Position numbers and translations under genes: made by a program. Under the pieces are notes generated by a model, which saw only the letters and a program-made list of their open reading frames with translations, did not search any database and had not been told where the DNA came from. Positions 8,484 through 17,552 of a DNA stretch of 64,000 nt are shown piece after piece (the first letter of the stretch is position 1; each line of letters opens with the position of its first letter). This DNA comes from Acidimicrobiales bacterium (GTDB taxonomy: Bacteria; Actinomycetota; Acidimicrobiia; Acidimicrobiales; Aldehydirespiratoraceae): NCBI GenBank assembly GCA_033344915.1, contig JAWPML010000001.1:1732369-1796368 (forward strand). Reading direction: 5' to 3'.

Positions 8484-10071
8484 CCCTGATGTATCCCGGC
8501 ATCTCGATAGTCGTAGCTGACTCATAGATCCGCAGCGCGCTCTCGGTCTTCGAGCCAGTCATCCCCTTGACGGCATCCTCCTTCGTGGCGTACTCCTCCC
8601 CGAGTGCGGTGTTAAGGACCTGAAGATCGTTCGAGTTGACGATGGCTGGTTCGAGGGTCCGCTCGTCTTCCGGGTTCGCGCCGTGATGCAAGGTGATCAG
8701 ACCCTCGACGAGGTAGCCGTCGAACTTCGCTTGCATCTCTTCAGCGTTCTTGCCGTCGTTGTCTCTGACGGCCCAAGTGCGACGACGAAGACCGGCGGCA
8801 AGTTCCATGAATCGCTTGTGCGAGGTGCCGACTGAGATGACGTCGACCCCGTCGTCAAGGGGCTCTCTACCGTTCTTGTCGCGGTAGGCGCGCTGGACGA
8901 CGAGTTCGTCCGAAGATCCTTCGACGAGGATCGCCCCGTCTGCCAGTACAAGCCGGAGCGTGTCGTGCCCTGGGAGCCGCTTGAAGAATGAGACAGTCTC
9001 TACGGAGAGATCGGTGACCCGGGTCGCTGCACCCGTTGGACCGAGCAAGATCGCACCATCGAGCCCGAGCTTGTTCAAGACGTATGCGCTGTGAGTTGCG
9101 ATGATCACCTGCTTGCCTTCGCACTGGGCTGCAATGCGCGGCAGGAGCGCTCGAAGCTTGGCGAAGGACAGATGCGTCTCTGGCTCCTCGATCATGACGA
9201 TCTGCTTGTCTTCGGCATGGCGTCCGATCGCAAGGAGTGTCTTGACGGCGTTCTGATCACCCTTGCCGATGTACTGGAAGGGAAGGCTGTCGAGGTGAGC
9301 AACCAGGCTGCTCTCCCAGGTGTACCGCTGCGAAATATCAATGCTGAGACTCAGCTCGCGGTCGGTGAGTTCACCGTTGTCCTCGCGAAGCCGCTCGTTG
9401 ATCGTCTTGACGGATTCCTTGTCGTCGAACTCTTCGCGAAGGCTGCGGTACTCGCGAGACAGCTCGACCCGTTCCTTCGGCTCCAGCTGGGTCCGGATGA
9501 TGTGTTGAAGATGATAGTCGACACCTGACTGCAGGCGGATCGACGCAGGGTCGATGACCGCAACCGCAGCCGGCAAGCTGCGCCGCGTGACCGCGGAGCC
9601 GGAGAACCCAAGCCAGTCGATGCGGTAGTACTCGGTGGGTACGAGGCGTACTTTGTCCGGCTCCTCGACGAAGCTGTCGTACTCCTCCTGGTAGTCGGGA
9701 TTGAAGGTCGCCTGGAGTCGGACCCCGCATGCGTCCTCACCGTCGAGGTTGTTCGAACCGCGAAGAACCTCTGCCTCTTCGGCTCCGTCGCCGAGATAGA
9801 CCTCGATAATCATCTTCGGCGGCGTCGCTGGGTCTCCCGCTTGGAGCGCCTCGACGAACTCCTTGGTCGCGTCCTGGTTGAACAGGTATGGCGAGAGTCC
9901 TTCGTGGAGCCCTCGACCATTCAGACGGCCGGTCAGCGCAAGGTTGATTGCCTCGATGACAGTCGACTTTCCCGTGTCGTTGTTCCCGACCAGGATGTTC
10001 AGTCCATCATTCAGCTCTAGCTCGAACTCCTTGAAGCGCCGGTAGTTCTGGATCTTGACCTTGGTGATCAC
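8473..10071 (-). CDS. OLD-family ATPase/TOPRIM endonuclease, GajA-like
   Basis: A 532-residue protein with an N-terminal ABC/SMC-type ATPase and a C-terminal TOPRIM nuclease, the GajA plan. It opens MITKVKIQNYRRF. Walker A GNNDTGKST is at residues 29-37, the Walker B region IEEPETHLS near 294-302, and the His switch ATHS at 325-328. TOPRIM acidic residues are Glu384 (LVEGSSDE) and Asp437/Asp439 (RDNDG). Known GajA cuts phage DNA when nucleotide pools fall. The start overlaps the stop of the metallopeptidase gene by four bases and the end overlaps the helicase gene, so the pair is co-translated with the upstream restriction genes. A stand-alone class 1 OLD protein is less likely given the helicase partner. 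Confidence 0.75.
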   Translation of the reverse strand: MITKVKIQNYRRFKEFELELNDGLNILVGNNDTGKSTVIEAINLALTGRLNGRGLHEGLSPYLFNQDATKEFVEALQAGDPATPPKMIIEVYLGDGAEEAEVLRGSNNLDGEDACGVRLQATFNPDYQEEYDSFVEEPDKVRLVPTEYYRIDWLGFSGSAVTRRSLPAAVAVIDPASIRLQSGVDYHLQHIIRTQLEPKERVELSREYRSLREEFDDKESVKTINERLREDNGELTDRELSLSIDISQRYTWESSLVAHLDSLPFQYIGKGDQNAVKTLLAIGRHAEDKQIVMIEEPETHLSFAKLRALLPRIAAQCEGKQVIIATHSAYVLNKLGLDGAILLGPTGAATRVTDLSVETVSFFKRLPGHDTLRLVLADGAILVEGSSDELVVQRAYRDKNGREPLDDGVDVISVGTSHKRFMELAAGLRRRTWAVRDNDGKNAEEMQAKFDGYLVEGLITLHHGANPEDERTLEPAIVNSNDLQVLNTALGEEYATKEDAVKGMTGSKTESALRIYESATTIEMPGYIRDVC

Positions 10072-10799
10072 TGGCTCCCTCCCCAGTCCTCAGCTGCAAG
10101 GGGTGCCCTGTTCAGCGCGTCGCGTCGTGCCCGCCAATCAGGCAGCAGCTGGTCCATGAGCTTCGTGAAGCGGTCGCCGTGATTGCGTTCGATGAGGTGA
10201 GCCATCTCGTGAACGACGATGTACTCCAGGCAGTCGGGGTGTTTGGTGGCGAGTTCGAGGTTGAACCAGATGTGGCCCGACTCCCGGTTGCACGAGCCCC
10301 ACTTGGTCTTCATGCGCCGGATACTCCAACGGGATACCTGGCGTCCGACCTTGGGCTCCCACTCCGAGATGAGCGAAGGCAGACGTTCACGGAGCTGCTC
10401 TCGGTGCCAGCGGCCAAGAAGGTCACGCCGTGCCTCGGCATCGAGTTCGGGCGGCACGTAGAGGACCAAGCGGTCGCCATCGATCTCGACGTGGGCTCGG
10501 CCGGATCGCTCGACAATCTTGAGTCGGTGGCGGACGCCCCACACGTAGTGGGACTCTCCGGTGACCATCTCGCGCTCCGACTGGCGCAAGGCTGCTTCGA
10601 GTTGCTCACGCTGTCGCCTGATCCAGGGGAGCTTCTGGATGACGGCGAGGCGGACGTTGTCGTCGTCCAGCTGTCGCGGGGCGGAGACTCGGACTCGTCC
10701 GAGGGGTGGGTAGACACCGATGTGGAGGTTCTTGATGTCCTTGTAGGTGACGTCAATGTCGATCCCTCGGATGGTGAGGTAGGCGCTAGCTGTACTCAT
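10068..10799 (-). CDS. YgjP/SprT-like zinc metallopeptidase (DUF45 family)
   Basis: A 243-residue protein with the YgjP-like metallopeptidase domain in its second half: MKTKWGSC near residues 163-170, then HEMAH at 197-201 and a third ligand His207 (ERNHGDRF). Members of this family are often encoded beside hsdR, but the target is not established. The start lies within the last codons of hsdR (14-base overlap) and its stop overlaps the gajA-like start by four bases. It thus physically links the restriction module to the Gabija-like module and should be expressed with both. It has no signal peptide and probably acts on a cytosolic protein. Confidence 0.8.
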   Translation of the reverse strand: MSTASAYLTIRGIDIDVTYKDIKNLHIGVYPPLGRVRVSAPRQLDDDNVRLAVIQKLPWIRRQREQLEAALRQSEREMVTGESHYVWGVRHRLKIVERSGRAHVEIDGDRLVLYVPPELDAEARRDLLGRWHREQLRERLPSLISEWEPKVGRQVSRWSIRRMKTKWGSCNRESGHIWFNLELATKHPDCLEYIVVHEMAHLIERNHGDRFTKLMDQLLPDWRARRDALNRAPLAAEDWGGSQ

Positions 10800-13700
10800 G
10801 TCGCGCCTTCACGAGTTCGAACAGATCGTTCAATTCGTCGAAGTCATCGGGGATGGCGGCAACGATCGCTCGCTTCACGACCCGTTCCTTCATTGGGTGA
10901 CCGACCCATGAGTCGGGCTTGCTTGTCATCACGGCGTGATCTACCTGGTGAGCGAGGTCGGAATCCGTTCCCAAGAAGTCGACGAGTGCTCGCTGAGCAC
11001 CATTCTTGGCCCAGTCGGGGTACTCGGTGTCCGACTCTCCTTTGCCGACCTTGGCTGCGTGTTCGAGGAGCTGGGCGAGGTATGCCTGATAATCGAGAGA
11101 GCCTTGGCGCCGCTGTTCAAGGATGGCGTCGAGCAGCTCTGACATGCGGTCGTAGTACTTCGGGTTCAGCGGTCGTTCGTCGATGATGACCTTGCGGACA
11201 TTGTTGGCGATGGTCTCAGCTACAGCCTCGGGGTCCTTCTTGATCCGCTTGGGAAGCTTGTCAACGGCACCGGCACCCATGTCCACGATGAGCTGGATAA
11301 GGCCTGCGTCGCCGAAGTCGGAGATGATCTCGGAGGGATCAGCGCTGATGTACGTGTCGAGCAAACGCCGCATGCCAGCCTCGTACTGCTTGAAGTCGAC
11401 GTTCTCGCCGGCACCGAGCTTCACTTCGTCGCGAACGCTGGCGTAGTGCACCACCTCGTCCTTGATGGCCGAAGCTTCGGTTCCGGTGTATCCAGCGTCC
11501 TCCATCTCGTTGGCGAGGTTGGCGTAGGTCCGGGTCAGGGCAGCGACCGATTTGTACAGCTCGACCCGCTTCGGTTCGTTGGCCTTGAGCTGTTCGGCGT
11601 TGCCCTGCTCGGCTGCGCAGAAGTACTGCTGATACTGCAGCGTGTTCTTGGGCGGCTCGACCGGTTCGCAAAGTGCGCGGATCCGTTCGAGGGCTTCGTC
11701 GAGGTCTTCACGGGCCTTGTCGAATCGGTCGGTGAGTAGTCCGTCGATGTCGTCTCGTTCGTAGCCGTCGAGGGCACCGCTGGTGTAGTCGGTGATTGCT
11801 GATTCGAGTGAGTTGAACAGGTCGCGGTAGTCGACGATGTAGCCGTAGTCCTTGTCGTCGCCGTCGAGGCGGTTGACTCGGCAGATGGCCTGGAACAGTC
11901 CATGGTCCTGCATCTTCTTGTCGATGTAGAGATACGTGGCGCTGGGAGCGTCGAAGCCAGTGAGGAGTTTGTCGACCACGATCAGCAGGCGCATCTGGCC
12001 TGGGTGCTCGATGAACCTCTCCTTGACTTCCTTCTCGAAGCGCTCGACCTTGTTCACTGCGTCGTCGGCAGATTCATTGAAGTGGTCGGCGAGCATCTGA
12101 CGGTAGATCTCGTATTGGCGGAGCCGTTCGGTGGCGCCCTCGCCAGAGTCCTCTTTGGAGATGTCACCGGCCTGCGGGTTGTACGAGGTGACGATGGCGC
12201 ACTTGCCTTTGAAGCCAGCCTGGCAGAACAGGTCGTAGAACTTGCACGCCTGGTAGATGCTCGATCCGACGAGGATCGCGTTGCCTCTGCCGTCCATCAG
12301 GCGTGGCTTGGTTTCCATGTCGAAGAGGATGTCGTCGACGATCTGGCGAGCACGTGGCTCGGAGCTGACCACCTTCTGCATCGTGCCCCAGCGTTTCTTT
12401 AGCTCGGCCTTCGACAGGTCGGTCATGCCCTTGGTCTTGGCCTCGAACCAGGCGTCGACCTTCGCTGGCGACGTGAGATCCTGGTCGACGGTCCGTGCTT
12501 CGTAGCGCAGGTCGAGGACGACGCCGTCTTCGACTGCCTCGTCGAATTTGTAGGTGTGGATGAACGACCCGAAGGTCTCGATGCTCGTTTCCTTGTCCCG
12601 CTTCAGCAGGGGCGTGCCTGTGAAGCCGATGAACATGGCCTCAGGGAGAAGCTCCTTCATGGCAGCGTGCATCTTCCCGGACTGCGTGCGGTGAGCCTCG
12701 TCGACGAAGACGAAGACGTTGCCCTTGGCACGGAAGTCTGCAGGGAGCCTGGCCTTCAACTCAGCGATGAAACCCTGTTCGGCCTCGTCTCGGTCCGCCT
12801 CCTCCTCGGATCCACGGAACTTGTGGATCAACGAGCCGATCAGCCATGGCTCGCTCTGATTCAGAGTTGCGAGGAGGTCTGAGCCGGAGGTGGTCCGGTA
12901 GATCTCCTCGTTGACCCCGTTGAAGACTCCCTCGATCTGCTCATCAAGTTCCGTGCGATCCGTGATTAACAGAACCCTCGAATCGCTCTGGTTCTCACGG
13001 ATCCACTTCGCTAGCCACACCATCGTCAGGGACTTACCCGAGCCCTGAGTGTGCCAGATGATGCCGCCCTCACGACTGGCCACGCGATCCTGCGCCGCCT
13101 TAACGCCGAAGTACTGGTTGTGGCGGCAGATCTTCTTTGTTCCTGAGTCGAAGACGAGGAAGTCGTGCACTAGTTCGAGTAGGCGCTCCTTCGAGCACAA
13201 CTGCAGCAGCGAGCGATCGAGTGGTTCGCCAACGTCGCTGTCCTCCTTCCACTCCAGCCAGTACTTCTCCGGAGTGTCGATCACGCCGTAGCGGAGACCC
13301 TCGACGTCGTTGCCGGCCATCACAAGCTGAACGGTGGTGAAGAATTGGCGAATGAACTCTGGTCGCTGGTTGCCGATGGTCTGCCGGATGCCCTCCGACA
13401 CGGCTACCTTCGACCTCTTCAGCTCGATCGTGCCGAAGGCGATGCCGTTCACGTAGAGCACTAGGTCCGGGCGCTTCGTGTGCTCGCCCAGGACGGTGAC
13501 CTCCTCAGCGATACCGAAGTGGTTCGCCTCGGGATTCGCCCAGTCAATCAGCCACAGTGTCTCCGTCTGCTCACCGACACCCGGCCTGACCTTCACCCCG
13601 TAGCGAAGTAGCCGGTAGACGTCGTGGCTTGCCTCATAGAGGTCTCGACCCCCGCCGAGCGAGGCATCGCTCCTCAGACGGTCCAGTGCCCGGGTGATCA

Positions 13701-13872
13701 GTTTGTCGTCGTACCCACGAGCCTTCAGGTTCGCCGTGAGCAGCCCTACCTCGACGTTCGCGTTGTCCGCTCGGTGCTCCCAGTTGCCGAGGTATTCGTA
13801 ACCGAGGCCATCGCGAAACAGCTCGACTACCCGGTCTTGTGCCTTCTTCTCAAGTTGACCGACGTCGCTCAC
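10786..13872 (-). CDS. hsdR: type I restriction endonuclease subunit R
   Basis: 1028 residues, normal for HsdR. The N-terminal nuclease domain has the PD-(D/E)xK pattern as Asp136 ... Glu150-Leu-Lys152 (RPDLVLY, GTIELKR). The superfamily 2 translocase motor follows: Walker A TQGSGKS (275-281), motif II VDEAH (391-394 for DEAH), motif III GFTGTPLL and motif VI QAICRVNR. A long C-terminal helical part contacts HsdM. Together with HsdM and HsdS it translocates unmethylated DNA and cuts it at a distance. It overlaps hsdS by four bases. Confidence 0.93.
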   Translation of the reverse strand: MSDVGQLEKKAQDRVVELFRDGLGYEYLGNWEHRADNANVEVGLLTANLKARGYDDKLITRALDRLRSDASLGGGRDLYEASHDVYRLLRYGVKVRPGVGEQTETLWLIDWANPEANHFGIAEEVTVLGEHTKRPDLVLYVNGIAFGTIELKRSKVAVSEGIRQTIGNQRPEFIRQFFTTVQLVMAGNDVEGLRYGVIDTPEKYWLEWKEDSDVGEPLDRSLLQLCSKERLLELVHDFLVFDSGTKKICRHNQYFGVKAAQDRVASREGGIIWHTQGSGKSLTMVWLAKWIRENQSDSRVLLITDRTELDEQIEGVFNGVNEEIYRTTSGSDLLATLNQSEPWLIGSLIHKFRGSEEEADRDEAEQGFIAELKARLPADFRAKGNVFVFVDEAHRTQSGKMHAAMKELLPEAMFIGFTGTPLLKRDKETSIETFGSFIHTYKFDEAVEDGVVLDLRYEARTVDQDLTSPAKVDAWFEAKTKGMTDLSKAELKKRWGTMQKVVSSEPRARQIVDDILFDMETKPRLMDGRGNAILVGSSIYQACKFYDLFCQAGFKGKCAIVTSYNPQAGDISKEDSGEGATERLRQYEIYRQMLADHFNESADDAVNKVERFEKEVKERFIEHPGQMRLLIVVDKLLTGFDAPSATYLYIDKKMQDHGLFQAICRVNRLDGDDKDYGYIVDYRDLFNSLESAITDYTSGALDGYERDDIDGLLTDRFDKAREDLDEALERIRALCEPVEPPKNTLQYQQYFCAAEQGNAEQLKANEPKRVELYKSVAALTRTYANLANEMEDAGYTGTEASAIKDEVVHYASVRDEVKLGAGENVDFKQYEAGMRRLLDTYISADPSEIISDFGDAGLIQLIVDMGAGAVDKLPKRIKKDPEAVAETIANNVRKVIIDERPLNPKYYDRMSELLDAILEQRRQGSLDYQAYLAQLLEHAAKVGKGESDTEYPDWAKNGAQRALVDFLGTDSDLAHQVDHAVMTSKPDSWVGHPMKERVVKRAIVAAIPDDFDELNDLFELVKARHEYS

Positions 13873-15068
13873 GCTGTGACCTCCTCAACGGGGAGGCGGG
13901 TGCGACCGCTGAGCAGTTCCTGCACCATTCCGTGCCTGACACTCTTCGCCTTCGCGATTCTCTTTCGGAGAAGATCTACCTCTGCCTCAGCGTCGCTGAG
14001 TGTTGTTCCAATCGCCTCCTGCTCACGCTCACCGGGGACTCGTACCTCGATAGCAGCCACCTGGGCGGGGTGAATTCGAGCATGGCTGCCGGTTGTGCCT
14101 GTGGCCAGCAACTTCATGCGCGAGACAACTGCATTCGACTTCATGAGCCACTTCAGATACAAGCGGCTATTCCCAGGCTGCGGCGTCAGCACTACGAACT
14201 CCGTCGAAGCGATTGAGTCAATACCAATCCGCTCGGGCGCCCAGATTCGTGGAATACGCGGATTCAACTTAGACACCAAGACAGCACCGGTTGGCACTAC
14301 GAACTTGATGCTGTCGATCTCCGAGCCGGGTTGAATGACTGGGGTCTCCGCCTCGTCGAAAGCCGGAAGGCTGAAGTGGTGAAACCACTTCCCTCGATCT
14401 AGTCGGGGATCGACTATTCGGCGGTGCTGATCTGTGAGGTCACCCACGGTCGCGGTGCGCCAACGTTCAGTGAAGCCAGGGAGACGAGTCTCACCGGTGA
14501 GAAGTTGCTGCATCATGCCTTGCTTGATCGCCTGATTTTTGGTGATGAGGCGGTCGATGGCTGCGATGAGCTGATCCAGATCCTGGAGGCGCGAGGCGAT
14601 CTCCCGCTGCTCGGTCGGGGACGGCAAAGCGACAACGAAGCTGTTCAGACTTCCATTGGTGATCTGGTTGATCGTTGCACCTAGATGCTCGTCGATTTGG
14701 CGCTTGAAGTCATCGGACTTAAAGAAGTACTGTAGGAACGGATTCGAGTCCGCGCGGTACACGGCCATGAAGGCACCGAAAGTCTGCCCGACAACCCGCC
14801 GATCGAGAATGACGCTCTTCCCGATCAGTCGGCGACTGCCGTTCCGGACGCAGATGAGGATGTCGTTCTCCCGTACTCTGATCCTTTCTGGGATTGCGCA
14901 GTCGACGTAGACGTTGTCGTCGAACGCAAGCGAGCCGTCTTGGATGTTGGAAGAGCGTAGGACAAGTGTGCCGGAAGATTTGACGTCGTCAGGACGGTAC
15001 GTGAGACCGATTAGGCTCTGTCCGATCTCGCCGAGCTGCACTCTTGGCCAGTCAGCGGCAGCAGTCAT
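13869..15068 (-). CDS. hsdS: type I restriction-modification specificity subunit S
   Basis: 399 residues with two target-recognition domains separated by conserved helices. TRD1 starts at WPRVQLGEIGQSLIG and ends before the first spacer (LPSPTEQREIASRLQDLDQLIAAIDRLI). TRD2 starts at RWRTATVGDLTDQHRR and is followed by VPGEREQEAIGTTLSDAEAEVDLLRKRI. The two halves read the two parts of a bipartite DNA site. The open frame extends upstream into hsdM sequence, but the ATG at 15068 (MTAAADWP) matches the family start and overlaps the hsdM stop by four bases. Confidence 0.92.
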   Translation of the reverse strand: MTAAADWPRVQLGEIGQSLIGLTYRPDDVKSSGTLVLRSSNIQDGSLAFDDNVYVDCAIPERIRVRENDILICVRNGSRRLIGKSVILDRRVVGQTFGAFMAVYRADSNPFLQYFFKSDDFKRQIDEHLGATINQITNGSLNSFVVALPSPTEQREIASRLQDLDQLIAAIDRLITKNQAIKQGMMQQLLTGETRLPGFTERWRTATVGDLTDQHRRIVDPRLDRGKWFHHFSLPAFDEAETPVIQPGSEIDSIKFVVPTGAVLVSKLNPRIPRIWAPERIGIDSIASTEFVVLTPQPGNSRLYLKWLMKSNAVVSRMKLLATGTTGSHARIHPAQVAAIEVRVPGEREQEAIGTTLSDAEAEVDLLRKRIAKAKSVRHGMVQELLSGRTRLPVEEVTA

Positions 15069-17503
15069 CGAGACACCCCCATATCGGCGAGATGCGCAAT
15101 AACCTTGGCTTCTAGCTTCTCCAGTTCGGTGTCGAGGTCTCCAACCGTTTCGGCATAGCGCTCTCCAAGTTGCTGGATGCGGGCGACGAGGTTGAGGGTC
15201 AGGGCGTTGACTTCGCCGGCGACACGGTTTCGGATAGTGGCTGCCCACTTGTCGTCGAGCACGAGGGCCTGGACGTCGGCCTCGCTGAGGTCGCCGTACT
15301 TCTTGAGAGTGGCGGTGCCGAGTTCGGCCTGGGCTTCTTTGGCGGTCCTCCTAGCGGCTGTCTCAGCGTCGTAGAGCTCGATGACGTGCTGCAGCGCTTT
15401 GATCTCGTCAGGATCGGGGTCGGCCTCGCGCTTGGCTTCGCGTAGGCGGGCCACGGCGAGCGCCTTGCTGATCTTGTCGTCATCCATCGCTTCGGCGAGA
15501 AGCCCTTCCTCAACGGCGTGCTCCTCGACGTACCCCTCAACCGCCTGGCTAGTGGCTTCGACCTTTCCGTTCAGCTCGTCCACGCGGGCCTGGTCATCGG
15601 AGAAGTAGCGGGCAACGACGAGGCCCGGCGGGACGAGGTCCATCTTGTACTTGGTCTTGCTGCGGCCGGTACCGATCTCGAGGTCAGGGGTCTCAGAGAG
15701 CTTGCGGTCCTTGTCCTCGATGGTCGGTCGCGGGCGAGATGCGTTGACCCATCCTTCGTGCATGACGAGGAAGACATCGTCGTGCATGACGGTGTGCCAG
15801 TAGGTCATGAGCTGCTCGTAAACGTTGTACTCGTCAAGCAGCGGCAAGGGCTTGAACCGGGCGAGCAGGTCGTCGCTGATGGTGGCGATGAGGTCGTTGG
15901 GACGGGTGTCGGGGTTGATGGCCCGCAGACTCGGCCGGTGAGCGACGTAGCAGTCGTCGGTCAGAGCGCGGGCTTCGTCAGTGAACTTGCCGAACTCGGT
16001 CGAGTCGAGCACGCCCTGTTGCACTTCGCTCACGTCGACGGCGAGGTCGACGTAGCCGGGCCGGTTGGGCTTGAAGATCTGCGAGCGGAGCTGTGGGAAG
16101 GCGTCCCAGTAGTCGCTGAGGGCATCGATGTCGCGCTCGGGGATGCCGCCATGGAGGTGGGCGTGGAGGTCCTGGATGTCCTCAGGCTCGGACGCGTCGA
16201 TGTAGCGCGGGATGTTGAGGCTGAAGTCGTTCTTGGGATCGGCAATCTCGCTCATCGGAACCATGCGCGAGTAGCGGTCGAGTTCGGCTTGCTTGGTGAA
16301 GACGTCGACGATCTTGTGGATGTCCTGGCTGCGCAGTCGGTTCTTGGCGCCATCCTTCCTAAACCCCTTGGACGCGTCGATCATGAACACGCCGGAGCGG
16401 GCCTGGGCGTTCTCCTTGTCGAGCACAACGATGCAGGCGGGGATGCCGGTGCCATAGAACAGGTTCGGTGGCAGGCCGATGACGCCCTTGATGTAGCCGC
16501 GCTGGAGTAGCGCCTTGCGAATATCGGCTTCCTTGTTGCCGCGGAAGAGCACCCCATGGGGCAGGATCACGGCGGCCTTGCCGGTGCTCTTGAGCGACTT
16601 GAGCGCATGCAGGAGAAAGGCATAGTCGCCGTTCTTGGCTGGCGGCATGCCGAACTCGAAGCGTCCGAAGTCGTTCTCCAGGCCGTTGCCCCACGACTTG
16701 ATGGAGAACGGCGGGTTCATGACGAGGTAGTCGAAGGTCTTGAGCTGCGCCCCGCTGGTGAACTGCGGGCTAGTGATGGTGTCGCCCTTGCGCAGGTCGG
16801 CGATCTCGTTGCCGTGGAGGATCATGTTCATCTTGGCCAGCGCCCAGGTGGCGTTGTCCTTCTCCTGGCCGTAGATCGTCATGCCGCGCGGGGCTTCGGC
16901 GGCGGCCTTGAGGAGCAGTGAGCCTGACCCGCATGTGGGGTCGTAGACGGTCTGGTCCTGACGCGTGTCCTTGCCGATACCAACGACCTTGGCAAGGATT
17001 CGGGAAACCTCTGCAGGCGTGTAGAACTGCCCCTTGCTCTTGCCGGACTCCGTGGCGAAGTGCCGCATCAGGTACTCGTAAGCGTCGCCGAGTAGGTCGT
17101 CACCCTCGGCACGGCTACCCCTGAAGTCGAGATCGCTGAAGATCGCTACAAGCTTGGAGAGGCGGTCTTGCATCTCCTTTCCACGGCCGAGCTTCTCCTC
17201 GTCGTTGAAGTCGGCTTGGTCGATGACCTTCTCCAGGCCGTTCGCTTCAGCGAGTTTGGCGATGATCTTGTTGATCTTGTCGCCGATCTCCTTGTCGCCT
17301 CTGAGAGCAAGCATGTCATCGAACGATCCGCCTGCTGGAACGTCGATCAGGCTTTGGGGATCCGCCTTGGCCTTGTCCGAGACATATTTAACAAAGAGAA
17401 GCGTGAGGATGTAGTCCTTGTACTGGGACGCATCCATACCTCCTCTGAGTTCGTCGCAGCTCTTCCATAAAGAGCTATATAGATCTGATTTCCTTATAAC
17501 CAT
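15065..17503 (-). CDS. hsdM: type I restriction-modification DNA methyltransferase subunit M
   Basis: 812 residues: an HsdM N-terminal helical domain (DLYSSLWKSCDELRGGMD), an N6-adenine methyltransferase core with the SAM-binding motif DPTCGSGS (188-195) and catalytic NPPF (263-266), and a long C-terminal extension ending in coiled coil (LGERYAETVGDLDTELEKLEAK). The long form is common in actinobacteria. It methylates adenine in the site chosen by HsdS. The first dozen codons are strikingly AT-rich compared with the rest. GGAAG lies just upstream of the ATG. Confidence 0.93.
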   Translation of the reverse strand: MVIRKSDLYSSLWKSCDELRGGMDASQYKDYILTLLFVKYVSDKAKADPQSLIDVPAGGSFDDMLALRGDKEIGDKINKIIAKLAEANGLEKVIDQADFNDEEKLGRGKEMQDRLSKLVAIFSDLDFRGSRAEGDDLLGDAYEYLMRHFATESGKSKGQFYTPAEVSRILAKVVGIGKDTRQDQTVYDPTCGSGSLLLKAAAEAPRGMTIYGQEKDNATWALAKMNMILHGNEIADLRKGDTITSPQFTSGAQLKTFDYLVMNPPFSIKSWGNGLENDFGRFEFGMPPAKNGDYAFLLHALKSLKSTGKAAVILPHGVLFRGNKEADIRKALLQRGYIKGVIGLPPNLFYGTGIPACIVVLDKENAQARSGVFMIDASKGFRKDGAKNRLRSQDIHKIVDVFTKQAELDRYSRMVPMSEIADPKNDFSLNIPRYIDASEPEDIQDLHAHLHGGIPERDIDALSDYWDAFPQLRSQIFKPNRPGYVDLAVDVSEVQQGVLDSTEFGKFTDEARALTDDCYVAHRPSLRAINPDTRPNDLIATISDDLLARFKPLPLLDEYNVYEQLMTYWHTVMHDDVFLVMHEGWVNASRPRPTIEDKDRKLSETPDLEIGTGRSKTKYKMDLVPPGLVVARYFSDDQARVDELNGKVEATSQAVEGYVEEHAVEEGLLAEAMDDDKISKALAVARLREAKREADPDPDEIKALQHVIELYDAETAARRTAKEAQAELGTATLKKYGDLSEADVQALVLDDKWAATIRNRVAGEVNALTLNLVARIQQLGERYAETVGDLDTELEKLEAKVIAHLADMGVSR

Positions 17504-17512
17504 TTATCTTCC

Positions 17513-17541
17513 ATTCTACGACATTTGCTGCATTTAGTCAG
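17513..17541 (-). promoter_or_regulatory. candidate promoter of the hsdM-to-gajB operon
   Basis: In the 49-base gap before hsdM the minus strand has CTGACT (17536-17541), 17 bases, then TAGAAT (17513-17518), four of six and five of six matches to the consensus boxes. Transcription would start within a few bases of the ATG, giving a nearly leaderless mRNA. The upstream gene could also read through. Confidence 0.4.
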
Positions 17542-17552
17542 CAGTTCAATTC

